DNA from: Spirulina sp034932185
GTDB taxonomy: Bacteria; Cyanobacteriota; Cyanobacteriia; Cyanobacteriales; Spirulinaceae
Length of the DNA: 64,000 nucleotides
Assembly (NCBI RefSeq): GCF_034932185.1
Contig: NZ_JAYGHW010000066.1
Coordinates: 35,913 to 99,912, forward strand
Reading direction: 5' to 3'
The notes beneath the pieces are model-generated. The model saw nothing but the letters and a program-made list of their open reading frames with translations, had not been told where the DNA came from and searched no databases. This document shows, one piece after another, positions 51,492 through 60,384 of this stretch (positions are counted from its first letter, which is position 1; the number at the start of each line of letters is the position of its first letter). Made by a program: the position numbers and the translations under genes.

Positions 51492-54400
51492 ATGCCGGAA
51501 GCACTACATCTGTTATTAATCGAAGACTCAGATGATGATGCCCAGTTATTACTGCGGGTCTTGCAGCGCAATGGGTTTAGGCTGACCTGGGAACGGGTAC
51601 AAACCGCTGAAGCCCTTCGGAATGCCCTCTCCCAACAAGCTTGGGATGTGATTATCTCCGATTATAACCTTCCCGGTTTTGATGCCCCCAGCGCCTTAGC
51701 CATCCTCAAGGAAAGCCAACAGGATATTCCTTTTTTAGTCGTATCGGGAACCATTGGCGAAAAGTTAGCCGTTGAAATGATGAAAGCCGGAGCCACCGAC
51801 TACATTATGAAAGGCAACTTAGCTCGGCTTCCGGAAGCGGTGCGTCGGGAAGTGCGGGAAGCCCAAATCCGCCATGAGCGTCGCCAGGCAGACCAAGCCC
51901 TGCGGGAGAGCCAAGAGCGTAGTCGGGCGATGTTGATGGCAATTCCTGATTTAATGTTTCGGGTGGGGGCCGACGGGGTTTATCGTGGTTTTATCACCGC
52001 TGATCGTTGCGGAGATATCGTGCCGACCAACATTGATTCCACTGGGAAATTAATGATTGATATGCTGCCGCCGGATTTAGCGGAGCGCCAACTTTACTAC
52101 CTTCAGCAAGCCTTAGCCACGGGGGAATTGCAAATCTATGAGCAAACCCTTTGGATCAACAATTGCCGCCAAGATGAAGAAGTCCGGGTGGTGAAAAGTG
52201 GGGAGGATGAGGTGTTATTTATGGTGCGGGATATTACCCAACGCCAAGCAGCCCTGCGGGAACGCAAGCAAGCCGAGCGCCAACTTTATCACCTCAACCA
52301 AGAATTAGAAAACAAGGTTGCCCAACGCACCGCCGAACTTCAAAAACGGGAAGCCGAATTACAAAAGCTCTCCGAACGCCTTACCCTCGCTTTAAAATCA
52401 GCATCTATGGGGTGTTGGACGTGGCAATTAGAAGATAATACGCTGATCTGGGATGAACGGATGCGAGAATTTTACGATCTCCCCCCAGAGCATCAGATTA
52501 CCTATGAGCAATGGCAGAAATATGTCCATCCGGAGGATCTACAATACTTGGTTGAGGGCCTGGGGAGCATCCTCAATAGTGGGCAAGAATACAATGCTGA
52601 ATTTCGGATTATCCTACCCAATGGCACAATGCGCCACCTCAAAACCTATGGGGTATTAGTCCGGGATGAAGCCGGTCATCCTCTGGCGATGACCGGGGTG
52701 AATATAGATATTAGCGCACAGCAGGCGGCCCTGCGACAACGGGAAGATGCGGAAAAACAACTACGGGCCTCTCAACAGTTTTTACAAACGGTACTGGATA
52801 CTTTTCCTCTCGCGGTTTTTTGGAAAGATTGTGCTCTTGAATATGTGGGCTGTAATTACCAATTTGCTCAGAGTTTAGGGTTAGATGATCCTCAAGATGT
52901 GGTAGGTAAAAATGACTTTGATTTATATCATGAGCGAGAAGCCCTGACTTATCGGGCCATTGATCGTCAAGTAATTGAGTCGAACTTACCGATGATTGGC
53001 ATGATGGACAATACAATTTTTCCTGATCAAAAATTGCACTGGCTAGAGATCAATAAGTTGCCGCTGCGGGATTTATTTGGCAATGTTGTCGGTGTTGTTG
53101 GCACTTTCCAGGATATTACAGATCGCAAAGAGGCTGAACATGCTCTTCAAGAAAGTGAAGAAAAATTCCGGCAGTTGGCTCAGGTGGTGGATGCGGTGTT
53201 TTGGATTATTGAAGTGGATCGCACGGAACGAGTCTATGTCAGCCCCGCCTATGCCCGGATTTGGGGACGAGAATTAGATGAAATTTATATTTCTCCCGAT
53301 ATTTGGTTGGAGGCGATTCATCCGGAGGATCGCGAGGGTGTGATCGCTGCGCTTCCCCAACAAATCGAAGGAAAATTTGATCAGGAATACCGGATTGTGC
53401 GCCTCAATGGGGAAATTCGCTGGATTCGCGATCGCGCCTTCCCCATCCCCAATGCCCAAGGTCAGATCTATCGGGTGGCGGGGATTGCCGAAGACATCAC
53501 CGATCGCAAAATCGCCCAAGCCCAACTCCAAGCCACTAACGAGGAACTGATCCGCGCCACCCGCCTCAAGGATGAGTTTCTCGCGAATATGAGCCATGAA
53601 CTGCGCACCCCCCTCAATGCCATTTTAGGCATGACCGAAGGACTCCAAGAGGAAATTTTCGGCCCCTTGAATGACCCACAAATCAAAGCCTTACAAACTG
53701 TGGAGCGCAGTGCTTTTCACTTGTTGGAATTAATTAATGATATTTTAGATGTCGCTAAAATTGAATCCGGTCAAATGGAGTTAGATTGCTCCCCCACAGC
53801 CATTGCGCCCCTCTGTCAATCGAGTGTCACATTTATCAAACAGCAAGCCTTGAAAAAACGGATTCAACTTTCCGTCAATCTTCCTTTGAATTTACCTGAT
53901 ATCATGCTCGATGAACGGCGCATCCGTCAAGTGCTGATTAATCTACTCAATAATGCTGTGAAATTTACCCATGAAGGGGGACAGATCACGCTAGAGGTAA
54001 ACTCCCTCCCTCCTGCTGAATCAGAGGAGCAAACCCACTATCTTCGGTTTTCCGTGATTGATACCGGCATTGGTATTAGCCCCAAACACATGAAAAATTT
54101 GTTTCAACCCTTTATGCAAATTGATAGCGCCCTGAATCGCCAATATCAAGGGACAGGGTTAGGGTTAGCCTTGACGAAACAAATCATTGAACTTCACGGT
54201 GGGCGGGTGAGTTTAACCAGTGAAGAAGGGGTGGGCAGTTGCTTTATGATTGATTTACCCTATCAGGAAACCCCGGTTTTTTCAAAGCAGCATACGAGCC
54301 TTAATGTCAACGGTCATCACGATTTATTTGATCATCCGATTGCGGATGGGCCTTTGCTGTTATTGGCGGAAGATAATGAAGCGAATATCAGCACGATTTG

Positions 54401-54746
54401 CAGTTATTTAAAAGCGAAAGGCTATCGGATTGAGGTGGCTAAAAATGGTCAGGAAGCGATTGATCGGGCAATCCGATTCGCACCAGATTTGATCTTAATG
54501 GATATTCAAATGCCGGGCATGGATGGTTTAGAAGCGATGAAACAAATTCGCCGGTTGTCGGGGTTAACCACAACGCCGATTATTGCGTTAACCGCCTTAG
54601 CGATGGAGAGCGATCGCGATCGCTGTCTTGCCGCCGGAGCGAACCAATACCTCAGCAAACCCGTCCGCCTCAAAGAACTCGCCCAAATGATCCTCAACTT
54701 ACTAGGAATCTGCGAGCAAGCCCCCCATTCTCGTGGTCGGGGCTGA
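51492..54746 (+). CDS. Hybrid histidine kinase: REC, 4 PAS, HisKA, HATPase, REC
   Basis: 1,084 residues, cytoplasmic. N-terminal REC (1-125; LLIEDSDDD, VIISDYNLPGFDA, YIMKGNL), PAS domains at ~145-250, ~300-420, ~430-545 and ~550-670, HisKA (NMSHELRTPLNAILGMTEG), HATPase (LINLLNNAVKFTHEGG, GTGLGLALTK) and C-terminal REC (LILMDIQMPGMDG). From HisKA onward it is almost the same as the tail of the giant kinase at 43607, so one tail was copied. Translation is probably coupled to the Rcp1-like gene 2 bases upstream. The two RECs suggest input from a kinase at one end and relay at the other. Confidence 0.94.
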   Translation: MPEALHLLLIEDSDDDAQLLLRVLQRNGFRLTWERVQTAEALRNALSQQAWDVIISDYNLPGFDAPSALAILKESQQDIPFLVVSGTIGEKLAVEMMKAGATDYIMKGNLARLPEAVRREVREAQIRHERRQADQALRESQERSRAMLMAIPDLMFRVGADGVYRGFITADRCGDIVPTNIDSTGKLMIDMLPPDLAERQLYYLQQALATGELQIYEQTLWINNCRQDEEVRVVKSGEDEVLFMVRDITQRQAALRERKQAERQLYHLNQELENKVAQRTAELQKREAELQKLSERLTLALKSASMGCWTWQLEDNTLIWDERMREFYDLPPEHQITYEQWQKYVHPEDLQYLVEGLGSILNSGQEYNAEFRIILPNGTMRHLKTYGVLVRDEAGHPLAMTGVNIDISAQQAALRQREDAEKQLRASQQFLQTVLDTFPLAVFWKDCALEYVGCNYQFAQSLGLDDPQDVVGKNDFDLYHEREALTYRAIDRQVIESNLPMIGMMDNTIFPDQKLHWLEINKLPLRDLFGNVVGVVGTFQDITDRKEAEHALQESEEKFRQLAQVVDAVFWIIEVDRTERVYVSPAYARIWGRELDEIYISPDIWLEAIHPEDREGVIAALPQQIEGKFDQEYRIVRLNGEIRWIRDRAFPIPNAQGQIYRVAGIAEDITDRKIAQAQLQATNEELIRATRLKDEFLANMSHELRTPLNAILGMTEGLQEEIFGPLNDPQIKALQTVERSAFHLLELINDILDVAKIESGQMELDCSPTAIAPLCQSSVTFIKQQALKKRIQLSVNLPLNLPDIMLDERRIRQVLINLLNNAVKFTHEGGQITLEVNSLPPAESEEQTHYLRFSVIDTGIGISPKHMKNLFQPFMQIDSALNRQYQGTGLGLALTKQIIELHGGRVSLTSEEGVGSCFMIDLPYQETPVFSKQHTSLNVNGHHDLFDHPIADGPLLLLAEDNEANISTICSYLKAKGYRIEVAKNGQEAIDRAIRFAPDLILMDIQMPGMDGLEAMKQIRRLSGLTTTPIIALTALAMESDRDRCLAAGANQYLSKPVRLKELAQMILNLLGICEQAPHSRGRG

Positions 54747-54913
54747 ATGGCAAAAGCAGCTAGTTCTCGAAGTCAAGCTCTAGAGACAGACCCCTTGCGT
54801 TTAGGGATTGCAGAACTTAATCCTTTAGCTCATGTTATCTAACGATCGGGAAGCCGCCATTGCCCAAAATTCACAGTACAATCGGGAACCAAAGGAAACC
54901 CGCTCAAACCAAA

Positions 54914-56575
54914 ATGATTCATTTTCACCGCACCTTGCCCCGCTTTTGGCGAGTTTTTGCCCAATTTTTCACCCTCTTCTCCCTCTGTGCCGCCCTGATT
55001 GTCGGCTGTAACCCCCAAACCAACCAAACCACCCCCAGCTCCACTGTTACCCCTTCTAGTACACCGAGCGATCGCATTATCTACGGAACCACCGTCCGCC
55101 CCCGTACCCTTGACCCCGCCGACAGTTATGAAATGGCCGGCATTGATATGATTTATAACCTGGGGGACACGCTCTACACCTACACCCCCGGCACCACCGA
55201 CCTCGTTCCCCACCTTGCCACCGCGATGCCTGCCATCAGCGAGGATGGCCTCACCTATATCATTCCCCTGCGGGAAGGCGTAGAATTCCACGATGGCACG
55301 CCTTTTAATGCCGAAGCGATGAAATTTTCCATTGATCGCTTTATGAATAACGGTGGTAAACCGGCCTTTTTACTCAACGATATTGTCCTCGAAGCCCAAG
55401 CCACTGGGGAATACGAACTTACCATCACCCTCCAACAACCCTTTGCGGGCTTTACCGCCCTCCTCGCCTTTGCCGGGATTTGCCCCGTTTCCCCCGCTGC
55501 CTACGAAATTGGCGATGGTAGCTTTAACCCCAATCAGTTTGTGGGAACTGGCCCCTACACCCTCACCGAATTTAATAGCGATACCCTCCACCTAGAAGCT
55601 AATCCTAACTATTGGGGTGATAAACCCAAAAATAAAGGCGTAGATGTGCAAATCTACACCGATAACGCCGCTAACCTGTTCAATTCCTTCACTACCGGCG
55701 CGGTGGATCTCGCCTATCAAGCCCTCGATCCCGAACAAATCACCAATTTAATCAGCGGTGCAGAAAAGGGGGATTGGCAGATGCTCGAAGCCCCCGGTAC
55801 GGCGGTTAACTATATGGTGTTGAATCAGAACCAGGCCCCCCTGGATCAATTGCCGGTGCGTCAGGCGATCGCCCATCTTGTCGATCGCGCTCTGATTACC
55901 GAGCGGGTTTTCCAAGGCCAAGCCGAACCTGTCTATAGCCTCATTCCCACCGCCCTCAGCGACTACTACGAGCCAGCCCTGCAAAATAACTACGGCGAAC
56001 CCGACGGTGCAAAAGCCAAGGAAATCCTCAATGAAGCGGGATTTTCTGCCACAAACCCCGCCGTGATTCCCATTTGGTTTCCCAGTGCCTCCACACCGCG
56101 ATCACTCGTTGCCCAAACCCTCCAAGCCTTAGCGGAGCAAGAACTGGAAGGGGCGCTCACCTTTGAACCTAACACCGTTGATGGTGCATCATTTTTTAAA
56201 AATATTCGCGAAGGGGTTTATCCCGCTGCCTTAGTCAATTGGTATCCGGATTTTCTCGATCCCGATAACTACCTTCACCCCTTCCTCAGTTGTAGCCAAG
56301 GCAGTGAAGTCGGCGGTTGTTCCCAGGGGGCTGCCCAAAACCAAGGCTCGTTTTACTACAGCGAAGCCATGAATGAACTGATCGAAGCCCAACGCAAGGA
56401 AACCAACCCCGAAGCCCGCCAAGGTATCATCCGTGAAATTCAACAAAAACTCGCTGATGATCTCCCCTATATCCCCCTCTGGCAAACGAAAGAATATCTC
56501 TTTGCCCGCAACGAAGTCAAAGGGTTAGCGATGAACCCCAGCCAAACTATCCCCTTCTGGCTCTTGGGTAAATAG
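54914..56575 (+). CDS. ABC transporter substrate-binding lipoprotein, family 5
   Basis: 553 residues. Binds peptides, nickel complexes or related solutes outside the membrane. Signal LFSLCAALIVGCNPQ ends in a lipobox (IVGC), followed by a Ser/Thr/Pro linker. The family 5 signature is seen in TTVRPRTLDPADSYE, PHLATAMPAISEDGLTYIIPLREGVEFHDG, and FVGTGPYTLTEF, with late DLPYIPLWQTKEY. ATG 54914 starts at the signal. No permease or ATPase of this transporter is adjacent. Confidence 0.93.
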   Translation: MIHFHRTLPRFWRVFAQFFTLFSLCAALIVGCNPQTNQTTPSSTVTPSSTPSDRIIYGTTVRPRTLDPADSYEMAGIDMIYNLGDTLYTYTPGTTDLVPHLATAMPAISEDGLTYIIPLREGVEFHDGTPFNAEAMKFSIDRFMNNGGKPAFLLNDIVLEAQATGEYELTITLQQPFAGFTALLAFAGICPVSPAAYEIGDGSFNPNQFVGTGPYTLTEFNSDTLHLEANPNYWGDKPKNKGVDVQIYTDNAANLFNSFTTGAVDLAYQALDPEQITNLISGAEKGDWQMLEAPGTAVNYMVLNQNQAPLDQLPVRQAIAHLVDRALITERVFQGQAEPVYSLIPTALSDYYEPALQNNYGEPDGAKAKEILNEAGFSATNPAVIPIWFPSASTPRSLVAQTLQALAEQELEGALTFEPNTVDGASFFKNIREGVYPAALVNWYPDFLDPDNYLHPFLSCSQGSEVGGCSQGAAQNQGSFYYSEAMNELIEAQRKETNPEARQGIIREIQQKLADDLPYIPLWQTKEYLFARNEVKGLAMNPSQTIPFWLLGK

Positions 56576-56638
56576 CCCTCACAGCCCCTCTCCCCAGGTG
56601 GGTAAGGGGCTTCCGATTCTTCTCACCCGCCATCCCCC

Positions 56639-57178
56639 ATGCAAGCCCTTAAACTTCAAGGCCTCTTCGCCCCCCGCTTTTGGCAAAACCTGCTCCCCCT
56701 CCCCGCTCAACCCGCATTACAACGGGGCCAAAAGTTGCCGGACTTTCTCCTACCCGATGCCACCCATCGCACCACCGTCAAGCTTTCTAGTTTTATCGGC
56801 CAAAGTCCGGTCTTATTAGCCTTTACGCGCATCTTCACGGAAAACCACTATTGCCCCCTCTGTTATCCCCATATTGTGGAACTGAATCAACGGTATGAAG
56901 AATTTACAGGGCAGGGGATCGGGGTGTTGATGATTGCCAGCACCGATAGCCGTCAAAGTCAGCGAGTCGTGGCGGATTTGGGGTTGAAAATGCCGCTGTT
57001 GAGTAATCCCAGTTGCGATGTATTTCGGCTCTACGGCACAGGGCAAGCCCTGGGTGCGCCACTCCCAGCCCAGTTACTTATGGATCGGGAAGGGCGACTC
57101 GCTTATCAGCACCGCTTTTCATTCCTAGAACCCAACGCCTCCGTCGATAAGTTATTGCAAATCTGCCAAGGGAAATAA
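56639..57178 (+). CDS. Peroxiredoxin-like AhpC/TSA-family protein
   Basis: 179 residues with a thioredoxin fold. GQKLPDFLLPDATHRTTVKL and the C-x2-C pair in NHYCPLCYPHIVEL identify the AhpC/TSA redoxin group; the Cys replaces the usual PxxxT/SxxC peroxidatic context with CPLC, so it may be a thiol-disulphide protein rather than a peroxidase. Later motifs LIDREGRL-like MDREGRLAYQH fit. It is 63 bases downstream of the binding lipoprotein on the same strand; the genes may share a transcript. Confidence 0.85.
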   Translation: MQALKLQGLFAPRFWQNLLPLPAQPALQRGQKLPDFLLPDATHRTTVKLSSFIGQSPVLLAFTRIFTENHYCPLCYPHIVELNQRYEEFTGQGIGVLMIASTDSRQSQRVVADLGLKMPLLSNPSCDVFRLYGTGQALGAPLPAQLLMDREGRLAYQHRFSFLEPNASVDKLLQICQGK

Positions 57179-57189
57179 CGACTAACCTG

Positions 57190-57216
57190 TAGGGACGAAA
57201 AATTTTTCGCCCCTAC
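57190..57216. repeat. Palindromic dispersed repeat, copy 8
   Basis: TAGGGACGAAAAATTTTTCG followed by CCCCTACC, 11 bases after the redoxin stop and right before the bidirectional terminator. Confidence 0.75.
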
Positions 57217-57225
57217 CCATCAAAG

Positions 57226-57256
57226 AAAAACCCCCCTGAAACAGGGAGGTTTTTTA
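57226..57256. terminator. Bidirectional terminator between convergent genes
   Basis: AAAAACCCCCCTG-AAA-CAGGGAGGTTTTTT: an 8-bp hairpin flanked by A's and T's, serving both the redoxin gene (+) and the porin gene (-). Confidence 0.85.
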
Positions 57257-57286
57257 CTTTTAACAGAATCCGATCATCACCAATTC

Positions 57287-59005
57287 CTAGAAGGAGAACG
57301 TGGTGCGGAGGGTTCCGATGATGGCATCGCTACCCGTGCCACCCAGTTGTTGGTTGGGATCTGTCAACCAGATCACACCGGGGGTGATGCTGATGTTGTC
57401 GCTGATTTGGTATTTGTAGAAGGCTTCTAAGTGCCAGGAAAAATCCTTGCGGAAGGCGGTGTTATTCGCGTTCACCCCTTCGAGACCCCGGAGCGTGGGC
57501 TGTGCGCCACCGAACAAACCGAGGACACTGCCTTCTTTACCCAAGTCGGGGAAGGCCAAACCAGCCCCAAACGTCCAAATATCTGCATCACCCCGGCTGA
57601 TTAAGCGGGCTTGGGTGAGGGTGGCAAAGCCACTGAAGGAAATGGCATCACTGGGGCGAAGGGCAACGGATACACCGTAGGAGTTACTGGAAATGCCTCG
57701 GCTCTCGAAGGCTGTACCTGCCGCCCCAAAGGTTGCGGCTGCACCGATAGGATTATTGGCTAAGGCGGTTCCCACTAGCCCATTCAAAGGATCACCGGCA
57801 GCATTGGCAGCACCCGATCCGAAGATGGGGCTTTGGCCAGAGTGGTAAGCGTGGACGTAGGTGAGACCTAAACCAAAGCGATCGCTAATGTTGGCATTGA
57901 TTTGACCCAACATCGCGTAGTCACTATTGACCAAGCCACGGCTGGGGGTGGAGGCTTGACCCGCCAAGTAACCCAAAGTGAGGGTGCTGGGGCCAAGGAT
58001 GCTTTCAATCGGGGTGAACCCTAAGCTAATCGCCGCCCCCGTACCGCCACCAATGCGGTAGATCGGGTTACGGGATGCAAAGGTGGACAATGCGCCGTTA
58101 CCGCCGTCATTGTCATCAAAGTAGGGGTTCAGCGTGGGGGCAAAGTCATCCCACGCACCGCCAGTGGCAGCCACATAGGCGCGGGAATTTTGGAAGGGGA
58201 AGTAGTAAGCCAACCAATCCACTTCAACATTGTTGCCGTTGTCGGGACTGTTGAAGGTTTGTCGTCCTTCAAAACCAGTAACTTCCCCAACGGTGGGAAG
58301 CACGCCCAAGTTACCGGCGGCCAAGCGAGTCACTAAGCGGTCTTCACCGGTAAAGCTGGTGTTCAGTTCGAGGCGCACCCGGTTGCCAAACACTGCATCA
58401 GTAACACTGTTAAACGCATCAGCGGCATCTTCGTTGCTGCTGAAGTCGCTGGTGAGGGCGAAGATTGCTTCCCCGTCCAGTTTGGTGGTGGTGGAGAATT
58501 GGTGATCTTCCAGGAAGGCGACGCGGCCTTCGAGGGCATCGACGCGGGTTCCGAGGGTAGCCAATTCGGCTTCAAATTCTTGGATGAGGCGTTGGAGCGC
58601 TTCGAGATCGGAGCGGGTCACGAAATCAGCGGTGGAAGCGGCGATCAAACGCTCGATTTGTTGTAAGCAGGCGTTTAAACCAGCGGCAAATTCGTAGCGG
58701 GTCAGGGAGCGGTTACCCCGGTAGGTGCCGTTGGGATAGCCTTTTAAGCAGTCATAGCGACGGACTAAATCGTCTAAGGCTTGGAATGCCCAATCGTTGG
58801 GGGAGACATCGGAGAACTGTGCTGCACCGGGAACCCCTTGGCCGAGGCTGCCATTGCTGTCTTCTGTGCCGTAGCGGTTGATTTGATCCAATACTTCAGC
58901 ATTGGGAGCCGTTTGGGCGGCTGCACCCGTTGCGGTGGCAAGGGCGATCGCCAAGCCGAGCAATGCGGGGCTAACGCGGTTCAACTTAAAAAAGTTTTTA
59001 GCCAT
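57287..59005 (-). CDS. Iron uptake porin (SomA-type, SLH + OprB-like barrel)
   Basis: 572-residue outer-membrane channel. Signal peptide (ALLGLAIALATATGAAAQ), then an SLH domain (~60-115; FSDVSPNDWAFQALDDLVRRYDCLKGYPNG, NRSLTRYEFAAGLNACL) that binds the pyruvylated cell wall polymer, a coiled coil (IQEFEAELATLGTRVDALEGRVAFLE), and a beta-barrel of alternating residues ending in Phe (GTLRTTFSF), as outer-membrane proteins do. In Synechocystis relatives take up inorganic ions including iron. GAGG lies about 11 bases before the ATG. Strong 3' terminator. Confidence 0.94.
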   Translation of the reverse strand: MAKNFFKLNRVSPALLGLAIALATATGAAAQTAPNAEVLDQINRYGTEDSNGSLGQGVPGAAQFSDVSPNDWAFQALDDLVRRYDCLKGYPNGTYRGNRSLTRYEFAAGLNACLQQIERLIAASTADFVTRSDLEALQRLIQEFEAELATLGTRVDALEGRVAFLEDHQFSTTTKLDGEAIFALTSDFSSNEDAADAFNSVTDAVFGNRVRLELNTSFTGEDRLVTRLAAGNLGVLPTVGEVTGFEGRQTFNSPDNGNNVEVDWLAYYFPFQNSRAYVAATGGAWDDFAPTLNPYFDDNDGGNGALSTFASRNPIYRIGGGTGAAISLGFTPIESILGPSTLTLGYLAGQASTPSRGLVNSDYAMLGQINANISDRFGLGLTYVHAYHSGQSPIFGSGAANAAGDPLNGLVGTALANNPIGAAATFGAAGTAFESRGISSNSYGVSVALRPSDAISFSGFATLTQARLISRGDADIWTFGAGLAFPDLGKEGSVLGLFGGAQPTLRGLEGVNANNTAFRKDFSWHLEAFYKYQISDNISITPGVIWLTDPNQQLGGTGSDAIIGTLRTTFSF

Positions 59006-59272
59006 GGTTGTTTATCCTCACACCTTCAGTCAATGTTTACGGCAGTTCAATGGACACCGTAGTCTGTCAGACTACCATACCTTAGCAGAGTTAGCAGCAG
59101 TCACATCAGCAATTTTAACCAAAATTCGGATGATTTTGCGACATTCACGCTGAAATTTACTGAAATTGAATTGATTGCTCCATTTGTGAACCTCGGGGGG
59201 CATTATAGCAATTTTGCCTTTCGGTGGCAGGATTTCTCCTCCCTTAGGGCCGTGGGGTTTTCCCCCTCAGGG

Positions 59273-60169
59273 CTAGAGCTTTTGCCAGGCGCTACCCCCT
59301 TGAGTCAGCCTGAGATTCAGCAACGACAGGGTAAAGATCACGAGGAACAAGGCTAAACCGATGGTGCAGGCGTAACTAATCTCTAAATTCTGAAAGGCTT
59401 GCTCATAGAGATAGTAGACCACGGTTTTCGAGCTATTGAGGGGCCCCCCTTGGGTCATGATGTAAATTTCTTCAAAAACTTTGGTAGCCGAAATGGCAGA
59501 AATAACCGCCACCAATACCCAATAAGGGCGCATTAGGGGAATGGTAATATCCCAATGTTTTTGCCAGCCGGTTGAGCCATCAAGGGCTGCGGCTTCGTAA
59601 AGATCCAGGGGAATACTTTGCAATCCCGCCAGATAAATCACCATGTAATACCCTAATCCTTTCCAAATGGTAACAACCATTACACTCCATATCGACCAAT
59701 GGGGGTCAGTGAGCCAGGGAATCCCTTGGGCAAAACCGAGAAATTGCAAACATTGATTAATCAGGCCATTGGAGGCATAGAGGGCATTCCAGGCGATGCC
59801 GGCCACGACCATGGAGATCACCACTGGGGCATAAAAAGCCATGCGAAACCAGTGAATTCCCCTGAGTTTTTGATTGACTAAAATCGCTAAACCGAGGGGG
59901 AAGATCACTAAAATGGGAACGACTCCCATTAGATAGATCAGTGTATTCCCTAGGGTTTTCCAAAAGACGGGATCTTGACTGAGGCGTTGGAAGTTTTGCC
60001 AGCCAATCCAACTGGGCGGTTGGGTGAGATCATAGCCATAGCGGGTGAAACTGAGGGAAAATGCTTGGATAGCCGGTAAAAATACGGTCAAGCTGAGGAT
60101 GAAAAGGGCGGGAAAGAGGAAAAGATAAGGAGTCCAACGGGGGGAACGGAAAGGTGAAGGCAGGGGCAT
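59273..60169 (-). CDS. Sugar ABC transporter permease (MalF/UgpA type)
   Basis: 298 residues, six membrane spans. One of two permease halves of a carbohydrate importer. The EAA loop reads YEAAALDGSTGWQKHWDITIPLMRP, typical of CUT1 permeases. Spans include YLFLFPALFILSLTVFLPAI and VISMVVAGIAWNALY. The second permease, binding protein and ATPase are not adjacent, which is common in cyanobacteria where these genes are scattered. ATG 60169 begins right before the first span; ATG 60205 adds 12 residues; neither has a good ribosome site. Confidence 0.9.
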   Translation of the reverse strand: MPLPSPFRSPRWTPYLFLFPALFILSLTVFLPAIQAFSLSFTRYGYDLTQPPSWIGWQNFQRLSQDPVFWKTLGNTLIYLMGVVPILVIFPLGLAILVNQKLRGIHWFRMAFYAPVVISMVVAGIAWNALYASNGLINQCLQFLGFAQGIPWLTDPHWSIWSVMVVTIWKGLGYYMVIYLAGLQSIPLDLYEAAALDGSTGWQKHWDITIPLMRPYWVLVAVISAISATKVFEEIYIMTQGGPLNSSKTVVYYLYEQAFQNLEISYACTIGLALFLVIFTLSLLNLRLTQGGSAWQKL

Positions 60170-60384
60170 TGTCTTGTTCAGGAAGAGGATAGAATGGTTC
60201 TGCATTGAGACGCAGTTTGATGTTAGGATACCAACAGACTCGGGGCATCAGTGCTCAGATTAAGATTGCTAAGGGGTTACGAGGGCGAGCCGCGTTAGCG
60301 CACCGAATTACCGTTTTCAGGTCGGTTGCCCCATTGTTTAGACTGTCTCCGTGCATCTTCGCCATTGGTCTAGGGTAGAGAACT

